The notes: generated by a model from the letters alone, not told the origin. Positions 9,092 through 18,320 are shown, counted from the first letter of the stretch. The stretch: DNA of 64,000 nucleotides from Blautia hominis (GCA_002270465.1 NQOF01000001.1:436501-500500); one strand, 5' to 3'. Numbers and translations: made by a program.

Positions 9092-9120
9092 TTGACAAAA
9101 ATATGGATATGGATTATGAT
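9092..9120 (+). promoter_or_regulatory. Promoter of the tetR-type gene
   Basis: Near-consensus elements: TTGACA at 9092-9097, a 17-base spacer and TATGAT at 9115-9120. The predicted start point, near 9127, is immediately followed by the operator palindrome at 9131-9146, as expected for autorepression. Confidence 0.85.
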
Positions 9121-9130
9121 TCACCTATAC

Positions 9131-9146
9131 GGTAAACATGTTTACC
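9131..9146. promoter_or_regulatory. TetR-type operator, copy 1
   Basis: A perfect 16-bp palindrome GGTAAACATGTTTACC directly downstream of the tetR -10 box. A near-identical palindrome sits 24 bases before the MttB-family start, so these are very likely sites for the TetR protein encoded between them. Confidence 0.82.
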
Positions 9147-9194
9147 ATGATTCCATTTTATAAATATTAAAATAAATCACAGCAGGTATAAAGA

Positions 9195-9842
9195 ATGAAC
9201 CCGGAAAATAACACCAAACAAATACTGATCGAAGCAGCTTATCATATGATACTGGAAAAGGGCGCTGAAAATATTCGAGTACGGGACCTGGCAAAACGGG
9301 TCGGCTGTTCACCCGCAGCTCTGTACAAGCACTTTGAAAGCCTGGACTATCTGCTGGCCCTGGCTTCCGTAAGATTTTTGCAGCCTTACATTGAGGAATT
9401 AGAGGAAAATCTGAAGAATGCGGATGATATTATCGAGGCACAGATAAATGCCTGGAGACTTTTTAACAAGTATGCATTTATGCATCCCTATATATTTTTA
9501 AATTTGTTCTGGGGCACCATGCGCAATGAGCTGGAATCCATACTGCAGGAATATCTTAAAATGTATCCTGTCTTTGTGGAGGGAAGCAACACTGCAATGT
9601 TTTACTGCTCCATTTTCAGCGGATGTATTGAGGACAGAGATTACATCTGGTTTCGCCGTGCTGCTGCAGAAGGACGGCTCAGCTATGATGATGCGGAGTA
9701 TGTAAGTCAGATCAACTGCCTGATCGCCAGGGGACTTTTGAGTGAGTATATCAATAGTCCCAAGGACTCGGAGGCCTACAAAAAAGCGGTTGCACATTGC
9801 AATTCCCTGATTGAAAAAAACATCCGTATGTATCTCATTTAA
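9195..9842 (+). CDS. TetR/AcrR family transcriptional regulator
   Basis: 215 aa. The N-terminal TetR helix-turn-helix is clear at about residues 8-54: I-L-I-E-A-A-Y-H-M-I then V-R-D-L-A-K-R-V-G-C-S-P-A-A-L-Y-K-H-F. The C-terminal ligand domain is divergent, as is usual. It is preceded by its own strong promoter and a palindromic operator; the same operator precedes the next gene (MttB family). It is therefore expected to repress itself and the methyltransferase/transporter operon until a ligand, plausibly a quaternary amine or its product, is present. Confidence 0.92.
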   Translation: MNPENNTKQILIEAAYHMILEKGAENIRVRDLAKRVGCSPAALYKHFESLDYLLALASVRFLQPYIEELEENLKNADDIIEAQINAWRLFNKYAFMHPYIFLNLFWGTMRNELESILQEYLKMYPVFVEGSNTAMFYCSIFSGCIEDRDYIWFRRAAAEGRLSYDDAEYVSQINCLIARGLLSEYINSPKDSEAYKKAVAHCNSLIEKNIRMYLI

Positions 9843-9872
9843 ATGCTCTGTGACCTGCAATGGGCACAACAT

Positions 9873-9923
9873 AGGGCGGACTTTTATTTCCGCCCTAAAC
9901 AGGATGAAAAATCTTTTATCCTG
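9873..9923 (+). terminator. Two small hairpins after tetR
   Basis: AGGGCGGA (9873-9880) pairs with TCCGCCCT (9889-9896), and CAGGAT (9900-9905) pairs with ATCCTG (9918-9923). A T8 run follows at 9932-9939. Position after the tetR stop fits a terminator, though the T run is 8 bases past the second stem. Confidence 0.5.
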
Positions 9924-9948
9924 TGCTGCATATTTTTTTTACCCCATA

Positions 9949-9964
9949 GGTTAACATGTTCACC
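9949..9964. promoter_or_regulatory. TetR-type operator, copy 2
   Basis: GGTTAACATGTTCACC, a near-palindrome matching the operator at 9131 at 14 of 16 positions. It lies just upstream of the GGAGG of the MttB-family gene. Shared consensus GGTWAACATGTTYACC. Confidence 0.78.
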
Positions 9965-9987
9965 ACAAAAAGGAGGTTATTTTCCAA

Positions 9988-11406
9988 ATGAATGACAATG
10001 TAAAAAAGATCCACGAAGCCAGCATGAACATCCTTCAAAAAACAGGTATGAAATTCTACCACCCGGACGCAGTCCGCATCCTGAAAAGCCATGGCATAAA
10101 AATGGATGAGAACGTGGCACATTTTACGGAGGCCCAGATAATGGAATGGGTCAAAAAAGCCCCTGCCAAAGCACCTCTCTATGCATCTGATCCCAAGTAC
10201 AACATGCAGATCGGGGGAAACAGCCGTTATAACGGTCCATGCGGCGGTGCTACTTTTATTATGGATAAAGAGGGCCGGACCAGACCTGCTCTGTTTTCGG
10301 ACTTTATCAAGCTGCTGAAACTTTTTGAGGGGAATCCATCCTATTGTCTGAACGGAGGACTGGCCTGTCAGCCCAATGATATTCCCACGGAATCCTACAT
10401 AACCCTTCTCGCCCTGGCTAGCATGCTGCATACCCAAAAATGTATCTTTGCCGCTGCAGGGGATTATGATTCCATGGAAATGCTCATCCGGATGGCCTGT
10501 ATCCGCTATGGAATTACGGTGGAGGAGCTGATGGAAAAACCGCGTATCTGTACCATTGCCAATACCAATACTCCCCTGTATCTTGACAAAAACATGACGG
10601 AGACCGTGCTCACCATGGCAAAATACCGCCAGCCTGTCATCATTGCGTCCGCGGCAATGGCAGGCACCACCGCTCCCGTCACCCTGGCCGGTATGCTTGC
10701 CATTGTCAATGCAGAGGTTCTCGCCACCATAGCACTGGCCCAGATGTGTCAACCCGGAGCGCCTGTTATCTACGGTTCCCAGTCCACTAATGCGGACATG
10801 GCAACCGGGGCCATCGCTGTAGGGTCCCCTGAGGGTGCCCTCAGCTATAAATATTGTGCTGAAATGGCAAAATTCTATGGTATTCCCAGCCGCGCCGGCG
10901 GCTCTTTAAGCGATGCAAAATCATTTAACACCCAGGCCGGATATGAATCCATGATGACCTGCATGGCCTGCAAGGAAAGCGGTATCAATATCATGACCCA
11001 AAGTGCCGGAATTATCAACAGCTATCTTGCAGTCTCTTATGAAAAACTCATAACTGATTTTGAAATCTTAGATTTTACAGAGCGGTACATACGTGATATT
11101 GAAGTGAATGCTGATACCATTCCTCTTGACCTCATTGATGAGGTAGGACATGCCGGTCAATATCTCATAGAAGAACATACCCTGGAATTCTGCCGTAAAG
11201 AATTATTTGCACCTCACGTAAGCGTAAGGGGGGCGATTGCCAATCCTGCAGAGCAGTTTGACAAAAATATAGAAAAGCAAACAGCACGGCTGCTGGAAGC
11301 ATACAAAAAACCAGAGGTATCTGCAGAAGTTCTTAAGGATCTGAAGACGCTGCTTCTAGGACAGAATATTGAAGAAACGTATATTGATATGGCAATTGAC
11401 TCGTAA
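9988..11406 (+). CDS. MttB-family (non-pyrrolysine) trimethylamine methyltransferase homologue
   Basis: 472 aa, normal length for the COG5598/MttB superfamily. True MttB contains an in-frame UAG read as pyrrolysine; this frame is open throughout with no amber codon, so it belongs to the non-pyrrolysine branch whose characterised members demethylate glycine betaine, proline betaine, carnitine or related quaternary amines and pass the methyl group to a corrinoid protein. Visible features include the glycine-rich G-P-C-G-G-A-T-F segment near 81-88 and the C-terminal E-V-G-H-A-G-Q-Y-L segment near 385-393. A BCCT transporter follows in the operon, supporting a quaternary amine substrate. No corrinoid protein or activating methyltransferase gene is in the window. 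Preceded by GGAGG and the TetR operator. Confidence 0.88.
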   Translation: MNDNVKKIHEASMNILQKTGMKFYHPDAVRILKSHGIKMDENVAHFTEAQIMEWVKKAPAKAPLYASDPKYNMQIGGNSRYNGPCGGATFIMDKEGRTRPALFSDFIKLLKLFEGNPSYCLNGGLACQPNDIPTESYITLLALASMLHTQKCIFAAAGDYDSMEMLIRMACIRYGITVEELMEKPRICTIANTNTPLYLDKNMTETVLTMAKYRQPVIIASAAMAGTTAPVTLAGMLAIVNAEVLATIALAQMCQPGAPVIYGSQSTNADMATGAIAVGSPEGALSYKYCAEMAKFYGIPSRAGGSLSDAKSFNTQAGYESMMTCMACKESGINIMTQSAGIINSYLAVSYEKLITDFEILDFTERYIRDIEVNADTIPLDLIDEVGHAGQYLIEEHTLEFCRKELFAPHVSVRGAIANPAEQFDKNIEKQTARLLEAYKKPEVSAEVLKDLKTLLLGQNIEETYIDMAIDS

Positions 11407-11455
11407 CTGTAACGTTCCGGCAGGCCAGCGCAGCAAATGCGCTGCCTGTAAGAAA
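11404..11455. repeat. Remnant of the 134-bp MITE (left half, diverged)
   Basis: Begins with GTAACT, overlapping the stop of the preceding gene, and continues with a GCGCTG-x-C-x-GTAAGAAAG block that matches the left half of the full copies at 31587 and 57603. The right half is missing. Less certain than the other remnant because similarity is interrupted. Confidence 0.5.
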
Positions 11456-11472
11456 GCATGGAGGGAATTAGA

Positions 11473-12709
11473 ATGAATTTATCAAGATCCAAACGCAACC
11501 TATTAGTAACCCTTTTAAGCTTTATGGTTGGAATGATCTATTTCATTCCGTTTATTCGCATCTCCTTTTATGACCAGACAATCGCTGCACTGCGTCTTAC
11601 CAACACACAGTTGGGTTTCCTGGGCTCCGTATATGGCACTCTGGCAATCTTCTGTTATGCCATAGGAGGGATCCTGGCACAAAAGTTCAGCCCTAAGATC
11701 CTCATTGGGATCTCTCTGGCAGGTACCGGCGCAACCACTCTTTGGCAGGCCTCTTTTCCGTCATACACCAGTCTCATCATTATATTTGCTTTATATGCTG
11801 TATTCACCACTGCCACACTATGGTCACCGTACATTACACTGATGAGGAGCTTTGGTTCTGATGCGGAACAGGGCAGATTATTTGGAATCAGTGAATCGCT
11901 GCGAAGCCTTGTCTCTGCGGCTGTCGGATTTCTTTTCATCTGGATCTTCAGCCTGTTCTCTGACGAGATGGGCGGTTACCGGATGATATTGATCATTGCT
12001 GCTGTCATTTATTTTGTTTTTGCAGTTTTGGCTTTGATCGTATTTCCCTCTTCTGTTCACACAGAAAAGAAAGAGACAGCTAAAAAAGGCAGTATCCTTG
12101 CGGCCCTAAAACTTCCGGGTGTCTGGCTTGTGGGCCTGTTCATTTTCTTCTGCTATGCGCTGAACTGCGGCGGGGCCTATTACTTTGGAACTTACACCAC
12201 ACAAGTCCTCCACACCAGCACGGCTGTCTCCAGCGGACTGCAGATTTTAAGGACGTATATTCTGGCGATCGGCCTTGGTGTGATCGGCGGCATTATTGCC
12301 GATCGGTTCAAATACCGTTCCAGATTTCTTATCTTTGTGCTGATAGCTGCCACCGAGTGCTGTCATGCCTTTTTTGGGAAATTTCTTATGGATCGCTATT
12401 GTTGTATCGGTGATCATCTCGGGAATAAACTATATGATCAAATCTATCTATTATTCGATCATGGACGAGGCTGTGATCCCCAGAGAACTGACGGGTGCTG
12501 CCAGCGGTATCATTGCATTTATCGCATATATACCGGATGCTTTCATTACCTCCATGGTGGGGGTCTGGCTGGATCAGGATATTACGGGCGGCTTTAACAA
12601 ACTGTTTGCCTTTATGGCAATATGTGGTTTGGCTGCTATTGTGATCGCGGTCATCATAAATAAGCGATACATAAAAGTGCATCCGGAAACAGAGTCTGCA
12701 AAAGAATAG
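11473..12709 (+). pseudogene. MFS transporter, interrupted by a frameshift
   Basis: Twelve-helix major facilitator family protein. From the ATG at 11473 (GGAGGG 7 bases upstream) membrane segments and the loop G-S-V-Y-G-T-L-A are normal up to about codon 293. Near 12351-12355 the frame changes: the first frame runs on as non-membrane sequence to 12597, while the +1 frame, beginning about T/P-S-A-V-M-P-F-L-G-N-F, carries the remaining membrane helices to a stop at 12709. One missing base, for example a C in the ACC-GAG stretch, would restore a protein of about 412 aa. Either a recent inactivation or a sequencing error. Lies between the MttB-family gene and the BCCT transporter. Confidence 0.8.
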
Positions 12710-12727
12710 GGTCCGGAGGCAGATGGT

Positions 12728-14260
12728 ATGAAAAAAATAAAACCAGAAGTGTTTTTACCGCCCTTTTTTCTGTTTTTGGTGTGTATTATCATAAATATAG
12801 CAGACAGTGATCTGTTCACAAAAATTGTCAACACCTTAAATTCTTTCATTGTTGATCAATTCGGGTGGCTGATCATCTTACTTCCCGTCCTTATATTTTT
12901 CGTGTGTATTGCCATTTACTTTTCCGGATTCGGCAAAGTAAAGATTGGGGGAGCAGGTGCCAAGCCTAAAATGAGCCTGCTCTCCTGGTTCAGCATCAAT
13001 ATCTGCACTACCATTGCCTGCGGCATTATCTTCTGGTCAGCCGCTGAGCCAATACAGCACCTGCTGCATCCCCCGGACAGTCTCCATATCGAAGCCATGT
13101 CACCGGATGCCGCCAAATTTGCCATGTCGGCGATCTATACTCACTGGACCGTACTTCCATACGCCATTTACACGCTTCCGGCTGTCATGTTCGCCTTTGG
13201 CTATTACAACAAGAAGAAGTCATTTTCACTGGCAGCTATGATCACGGTGCTGCTTAACGGACGGGAACACAAATACCTGAACGCAGTCATAGACAGCGTC
13301 TGCCTGTTCACGCTCGTAGCCGGACTTACCGGTTCACTGGGCGTGGGAGTTCTGAATTTAAGCGGTGGTCTTCATAAACTGTTTGGAATTGACTCCACCC
13401 CGTTTGTGTGGTCAGCGATCATGCTTGTGGTCATCATCACCTTCCTTGTCTCCGCACTGTCCGGAATCATGCGCGGCGTGCGGCGGCTGTCCAATATGAA
13501 TGTTTATATTTACTTCTTCATCATTGGATTTGTACTGATATTCGGAGGGACACATTTCATATGTAATTTTGGAGTGGAATGTCTGGGTGATTATCTCAAT
13601 CACTTTTTTACAAAGTCTCTTTATACCGGTACCTTTGCCAAAGACTCCTGGACAGCCCAGTGGCCAATCTTCTATTTTGCCAGCTGGATGTCCTGGGCAC
13701 CTATTACAGCAATCTTCCTTGGAAAGATCGCATATGGACGAAGGATCAAAGATTTAGTGGCCATGAACCTGTTCTCTACCTCTGTGTTCAGTATCCTGTG
13801 GTTTACCATTATGTCCGGCTCCACAATTCATTTTGCTCTAAACCGGCCAAACAGCGGCATGGTGGAAGCGTTTCAATCAGGAATTGAAAACACCATTTAC
13901 CAACTTTTTGAAAATATGCCTTTCACCGGGGTCCTTGTTTTTATTTTCCTCATAGCGGTATTTCTCTCCTTTGTTACAGCGGCTGACTCTACAGTTATCG
14001 CCATCTCCGACTTGTCCACACATGGTCTGGAAAAGGAAGGGGCTGAATCCCCCAACAGTATTAAAATCCTCTGGGCTGTTTTGATCGCGTTCATTACGCT
14101 TATCATGATGAATGTGGGCAGCGGCGTTGACGGATTGAAAATGATATCCAATATCGGTGGACTTCCTGCGGCGGTATTTTTACTGCTGGTTATGGGCAGT
14201 GCGGTAAAGCTTATGTTTATGCCGCATATGTATAGGGAGGAGAAAGAAACGCCTTCATAA
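12728..14260 (+). CDS. BCCT family transporter (betaine/carnitine/choline type)
   Basis: 510 aa, 12 predicted membrane helices, the standard BCCT length. Family landmarks: F-W-S-A-A-E-P-I-Q-H near 98-107 and the helix 8 region W-M-S-W-A-P near 317-322 that carries the Trp-rich substrate-binding box, followed by I-L-W-F-T-I-M-S-G near 357-365. It imports quaternary ammonium compounds by sodium or proton coupling or by exchange. Placed 18 bases after the MFS reading frame with GGAGG upstream and followed by a terminator, so it is the last gene of the TetR-controlled operon and probably supplies the MttB homologue. Confidence 0.93.
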   Translation: MKKIKPEVFLPPFFLFLVCIIINIADSDLFTKIVNTLNSFIVDQFGWLIILLPVLIFFVCIAIYFSGFGKVKIGGAGAKPKMSLLSWFSINICTTIACGIIFWSAAEPIQHLLHPPDSLHIEAMSPDAAKFAMSAIYTHWTVLPYAIYTLPAVMFAFGYYNKKKSFSLAAMITVLLNGREHKYLNAVIDSVCLFTLVAGLTGSLGVGVLNLSGGLHKLFGIDSTPFVWSAIMLVVIITFLVSALSGIMRGVRRLSNMNVYIYFFIIGFVLIFGGTHFICNFGVECLGDYLNHFFTKSLYTGTFAKDSWTAQWPIFYFASWMSWAPITAIFLGKIAYGRRIKDLVAMNLFSTSVFSILWFTIMSGSTIHFALNRPNSGMVEAFQSGIENTIYQLFENMPFTGVLVFIFLIAVFLSFVTAADSTVIAISDLSTHGLEKEGAESPNSIKILWAVLIAFITLIMMNVGSGVDGLKMISNIGGLPAAVFLLLVMGSAVKLMFMPHMYREEKETPS

Positions 14261-14295
14261 AAGATGTGCAGCAGACTTCCGATTTGTAAATGATT

Positions 14296-14324
14296 AGGGG
14301 GCATCCCACGATGCCCCCTCTTTT
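14296..14324 (+). terminator. Rho-independent terminator after the BCCT gene
   Basis: AGGGGGCAT (14296-14304) pairs perfectly with ATGCCCCCT (14311-14319), 6-base loop, followed by CTTTT. Confidence 0.85.
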
Positions 14325-14353
14325 CGTACATCCATTATCTGTATTCCCCATAA

Positions 14354-15631
14354 TCACAGATTAGGCAAAAACAGAGAAATGCCCGGTAAGTAGGTGATCA
14401 GGAGCAGACACAAAATAAGTGCCAGAATAAGCGGCCACGTCTTTTTGGTATAATCTTGTATTGATACTCCCGTGGCCGCACAGGTAGTAAACATGAAAGT
14501 TCCAAACGGCGGTGTTGTACCTCCAATCTGGATATTGATCGCAAACAGTATACCGAAATGTACCGGATTGATTCCCAAGGCCTGCACAACAGGAACCAAA
14601 AGTGGTACAAGAATAATCGTAGATGCAGTACCTTCCAGAAACATTCCGCAGATCAGCAGGAAAATATTAATAATCAAAAGAAATACATATTTATTGGTTG
14701 TTAACCCCAAAATACCGGCAGATACCAGCTGCGGGATACGTTCCCAGCTCAGATAATAACTAAACGCAGCTGCGCCTGCTATAATGAACATAATATTCGC
14801 CGTAGTCTTCAGGGACTCCATAAAAACCTTAGGTAATATCCGCACTTTTAATTTCCTGTATACAAGAAAACCAACAAGTACACAATAGATAAATACAATT
14901 GCACCACCCTCTGTGGGAGTAAACATCCCGACTCTCAGCCCCATCAAAAGGCCCAGAGGAATAAATAATGCCCATATTGACTTTGCTGTTGTAACCGCAA
15001 TTTCTTTTAAGGAAGGCCAGGTATCACGGGTTGGAGCATAACCTTTTTTCTTTGAAATAATCGACACGGCCACCATTAAAATAATGCACATCAGCGCACC
15101 GGGCAAATATCCTGCCAAAAACATATCCGATACCGATACGCTTGCCAAAGTTGCATAGAGGATCAATGTGATACCCGGAGGGATAATCGGAGTTATACAA
15201 GCCGATGTAGCTGTTACACCGGCAGAGAATGCAGGATCATATCCTCTTTTTGTCATTTCCGGAACAAGCATCTTTGCTTCCATTGCCGCGTCTGCATTTG
15301 CCGATCCTGAACAGCCGCCCATCAATGTACTGAGCAGTACATTCACTTGTGCAAGCCCGCCCCGCATACGGCCGGTAAACAGATCAGCAAAATTCAGCAT
15401 ATGTGCAGCAACACCGGAATATTCCATCATAACTCCTGCAGTAACGAAAAAAGGAACTGCAAGTAATGTGAATGATTCACACTGCGCGATCATTCTCTGA
15501 AACAGCATTACCACGGACATACCTGTATTGAAAAATCCAAAATAAAAAAGAGAGGACAACATCAAAGAATATGATACGGGAAAATCTAATAATATTAATA
15601 CCACCAGCAGTAGTAACGGCCAAAGGTTCAT
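14354..15631 (-). CDS. TRAP transporter large permease, DctM family
   Basis: 425 aa, about 12 membrane helices, the large permease of a tripartite ATP-independent periplasmic transporter. DctM landmarks include the P-I-I-P-P-G-I near 153-159 helix break and the G-G-T-T-P-P-F-G motif near 380-387. The start at 15631 has GGAGG. It is the last gene of the operon that starts with the PdxA-like gene, and forms a complete importer with the DctQ and DctP genes directly upstream. Confidence 0.94.
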   Translation of the reverse strand: MNLWPLLLLVVLILLDFPVSYSLMLSSLFYFGFFNTGMSVVMLFQRMIAQCESFTLLAVPFFVTAGVMMEYSGVAAHMLNFADLFTGRMRGGLAQVNVLLSTLMGGCSGSANADAAMEAKMLVPEMTKRGYDPAFSAGVTATSACITPIIPPGITLILYATLASVSVSDMFLAGYLPGALMCIILMVAVSIISKKKGYAPTRDTWPSLKEIAVTTAKSIWALFIPLGLLMGLRVGMFTPTEGGAIVFIYCVLVGFLVYRKLKVRILPKVFMESLKTTANIMFIIAGAAAFSYYLSWERIPQLVSAGILGLTTNKYVFLLIINIFLLICGMFLEGTASTIILVPLLVPVVQALGINPVHFGILFAINIQIGGTTPPFGTFMFTTCAATGVSIQDYTKKTWPLILALILCLLLITYLPGISLFLPNL

Positions 15632-15642
15632 ACAATGTCCTC

Positions 15643-16137
15643 CTATTCAGTCTTTCGCTCTGTTTCTGCAAGTTCCTTTTTCTTAACCGCATAAATAAAA
15701 TCTTTAATCGCTATCAGTGTCATGCAAAAAAACATAATTGCCATAGAAGCATCAATATATGTGTATTGTATTCGCATCAAAGTCGTAAATTTTGCACTTC
15801 CCTGCCTGGTAAATGCAATTGCCAGATAGAGCAAAATCCCATTTATGATCACAAGAGAGAATCTTTTCAGATAAAAGACAGCGTTTTGAAGATTTCTGGG
15901 CAGCATGAGTACAAATGCATTGATAGATATGATTTCCTTACTTTGATAAATCAGAACCGTCCCTAAAAAAACCGCATAACAGAAAAATATATAGGAATAT
16001 TCCTCCGCCCATTTTATCGAACTGCTCAGCACAAAGCGTAAAATAACATTCACAGCTATCAGGCAGATCATACTTACCAGTGACAGACAGCCGAATACAC
16101 TGCAGATCCGAGTGATCCATTTATCCATCCTTTCCAT
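15643..16137 (-). CDS. TRAP transporter small permease, DctQ family
   Basis: 164 aa, four membrane helices. The start is set at the ATG at 16137, 6 bases after a perfect AAGGAGG; an upstream ATG at 16167 has no ribosome binding site. The W-A-E-E-Y motif after the second helix (about residues 39-43) is the DctQ signature. Located 11 bases before DctM. Confidence 0.92.
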   Translation of the reverse strand: MERMDKWITRICSVFGCLSLVSMICLIAVNVILRFVLSSSIKWAEEYSYIFFCYAVFLGTVLIYQSKEIISINAFVLMLPRNLQNAVFYLKRFSLVIINGILLYLAIAFTRQGSAKFTTLMRIQYTYIDASMAIMFFCMTLIAIKDFIYAVKKKELAETERKTE

Positions 16138-16173
16138 AAGCAACCTCCTTTTCCAGCAGCTGATCACTTTTTG

Positions 16174-17241
16174 TCAATGCCCAAGTATCTCCATACATTT
16201 TTCATAAGTTCCTTCTGTAAATTTCATTTCATCATAAGCTGATTTTGTTGCTTCTGCCCATTCGTCTTTATCCTGCACATCAACAAAGGTCACACCTTCA
16301 GATTCTAAAAACTCACGCTGCTTGACGTCATCTGCTTTTACGAATTCAATGGAATCATCACATACTTCATCAATTGCCTTCTGAATGTTTTTCTGAATAT
16401 CCTCAGGCAGTGTATCAAACCATGTTTTTGACGCAGATACACCTATAAATGCATGGATATGCTCGTCCATTGTAATATAAGGGCAGACCTCATAAATCTT
16501 AGTTCCGACTATAGAGCCCAGCGGAGCTTCACACATATCCGCCACGCCTGTATTTAATGCGGAATAGATTTCCGACCATGCTACTGTGGTCACATTCCCT
16601 GTAATAGCCTCACACATGGCATAACGCATGGGAGTATTGGCGGTACGCATACACACCCCTTTAAAATCGCTGGGAGAATCAGCATCCGGTCCTACTTTAT
16701 GGATCACATTTCTGCTTCCGAAATAAATAGTTCCCAGACAGTAAAGATTGGAACCCGCTAAAGTCTCCATCTGTTCCTGCCACCAGTCCGACTTTTCCAG
16801 AGTCCTCATCTCTTCCGGTTCATAAAAGAAGAAAGGTCCGTCCAGAATACCCAGGTCATATGCATAGGACGCATAAAAATCCATTGTTTCAAAACTAAAA
16901 ATATTGGCTCCCTGCTGAACCATTTCGTTTACATCATTACTGGTCCCAAGTTCTCCGTTATAATATCTCTCTACAGTCACCTGGCCTCCTGTATATTCAT
17001 TGACCTTATCGGCCAAAATTTCCATCTGCTGGCCAATAGCTTCCTCTTTGCTCATGGATGTAGCCAATTTTAAGACATATGCCCCACTTCCTTCTGTCTG
17101 TACCGCTTTCTCTTCCGATTTGGAATCCGAAGAAGGTTTTTCTGTCTGTGCTGCAGAATCATTTCCTGTACCGCAGGCGGCCAGGGACAAGATCAAAGTC
17201 AGGATCATACAAACAGCCACCACTAATTTCATTCTCTTCAT
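16174..17241 (-). CDS. TRAP transporter solute-binding lipoprotein, DctP family
   Basis: 355 aa from the ATG at 17241, which follows GGAGGG; a longer frame to 17325 lacks a site. Signal peptide with lipobox L-A-A-C (Cys23), so membrane-anchored as in Gram-positive TRAP receptors. The DctP fold is recognisable, including the R-T-A-N-T-P-M near residue 200 where the conserved substrate-carboxylate-binding arginine lies. The ligand is presumably an organic acid; operon neighbours suggest a four-carbon sugar acid or a precursor. Confidence 0.92.
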   Translation of the reverse strand: MKRMKLVVAVCMILTLILSLAACGTGNDSAAQTEKPSSDSKSEEKAVQTEGSGAYVLKLATSMSKEEAIGQQMEILADKVNEYTGGQVTVERYYNGELGTSNDVNEMVQQGANIFSFETMDFYASYAYDLGILDGPFFFYEPEEMRTLEKSDWWQEQMETLAGSNLYCLGTIYFGSRNVIHKVGPDADSPSDFKGVCMRTANTPMRYAMCEAITGNVTTVAWSEIYSALNTGVADMCEAPLGSIVGTKIYEVCPYITMDEHIHAFIGVSASKTWFDTLPEDIQKNIQKAIDEVCDDSIEFVKADDVKQREFLESEGVTFVDVQDKDEWAEATKSAYDEMKFTEGTYEKCMEILGH

Positions 17242-17258
17242 TTTTTTCCCTCCTGTAA

Positions 17259-18320
17259 TTAATAAATGTACCTGTACTCTTCTACCGCTTTGCTCATAGC
17301 CATTACATTTTGAGGTGAACACCATCCGGGAACACTGTTGGAATCCGCTAGGACATAACCACCTCCGGGTCCAAAAGTCTCAATTCTTGTGCGAACATCT
17401 TCATATACCTCTTCCACAGATGCATCAAACAGAATATGGTTGATATCAATATTGCCAACCATGGCCAGCTTCCCTTTATAATTCTCAAGCAGCCAGTCCT
17501 GATCTATAGACCCTCGCTCAATCGGATGGATAGCGTCTACTCCTATATCAATAAGGTCATCGAGAATCAGTGAGTAGTTTCCGTCGCTGTGATAAATAAA
17601 TGGCTTTGTAATCGGCTCCATGGCATACCTCATTCTGTCTTTAAAATATTCACGGAACATTGCCGGCGAAATAAGCATAGATTTGGTATAAGCAATATCA
17701 TCTGCAGTCCAGAAATAATCAAACCCCAGTTCCATAAGGTTTTTATTGAACCGATGTGTCCAGTCGGTATACATCTCCATGCATTTCTCCAACGTGTCAT
17801 CTTCCTCTGCTATCATCATAGCGATGTTATCCATCCCAAGACTGAGTAAGGTAGGAGAAGCTCCAAGACGAATTTTAGCACCCACGGCAAATTCGTGATC
17901 CCGACACATATCCACCATGTGTTTAATTGTATCCAACAATTTGGAATCATCCGGATCCGGCATAGCTGCTTCACATTGTCTCAATACCTTCCCACTGTCA
18001 ATGAGTCCGCCAGCCACACAAGCATCCTCTCCTCTGATTTCCTTTTTTACGAACATAGGCGGTATCACCTGAATGGTCATCGCATCCAGATTCAGCTTTT
18101 CCGCTGTCTCCGGTATACAGCAAAACACAGGTTCCACCTTTGCCTCCTCTGTTGGTGCGCCAAGCCAGCCCGCATTATTCAATCCATTGTATACCGGAAG
18201 CGTAATTTCATGGCCAATGATTGCTTCCTGTACGTTTTGATATAGAGAAATAAGCGCATATGGCACTTTATCAGGGGTTCCGCCTTTTACAGCTGTTAAG
18301 AATCTTTCTTTTTTATTCAT
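17259..18320 (-). CDS. Uroporphyrinogen decarboxylase (URO-D) family protein, catabolic type
   Basis: 353 aa, start at 18320 after GGGAGG. TIM-barrel URO-D superfamily, which also includes corrinoid:thiol methyltransferases (MtaA, MtbA, CmuA). Those enzymes bind zinc with an H-x-C...C motif; here the corresponding place reads H-S-D-G-N (about residue 243), without cysteine, and no second zinc cysteine is evident, so classical MtaA activity is unlikely. Heme genes are absent, so HemE is unlikely as well. It sits between a zinc dehydrogenase and a TRAP transporter. Function unknown; probably acts on the imported compound. Confidence 0.85.
   Translation of the reverse strand: MNKKERFLTAVKGGTPDKVPYALISLYQNVQEAIIGHEITLPVYNGLNNAGWLGAPTEEAKVEPVFCCIPETAEKLNLDAMTIQVIPPMFVKKEIRGEDACVAGGLIDSGKVLRQCEAAMPDPDDSKLLDTIKHMVDMCRDHEFAVGAKIRLGASPTLLSLGMDNIAMMIAEEDDTLEKCMEMYTDWTHRFNKNLMELGFDYFWTADDIAYTKSMLISPAMFREYFKDRMRYAMEPITKPFIYHSDGNYSLILDDLIDIGVDAIHPIERGSIDQDWLLENYKGKLAMVGNIDINHILFDASVEEVYEDVRTRIETFGPGGGYVLADSNSVPGWCSPQNVMAMSKAVEEYRYIY

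Larger units (their letters stand above)
8991..9194. other. Intergenic region with a 17-bp direct repeat and tetR promoter
   Basis: A 17-bp direct repeat, CTGCCAAACTCCAAAAT, occurs at 8999-9015 and again at 9070-9086, 71 bases apart; the second copy lies just upstream of the -35 box at 9092. The tetR promoter and operator follow. The repeat could be a second regulator site or a duplication scar. Confidence 0.6.

Noticed and set aside
9988-11406. Pyrrolysine-containing MttB
   Set aside because: No in-frame TAG occurs and the protein ends at a TAA at full family length.
17259-18320. HemE (uroporphyrinogen decarboxylase) or MtaA-type corrinoid methyltransferase
   Set aside because: No heme genes in context and the H-x-C zinc motif is H-S-D-G-N.
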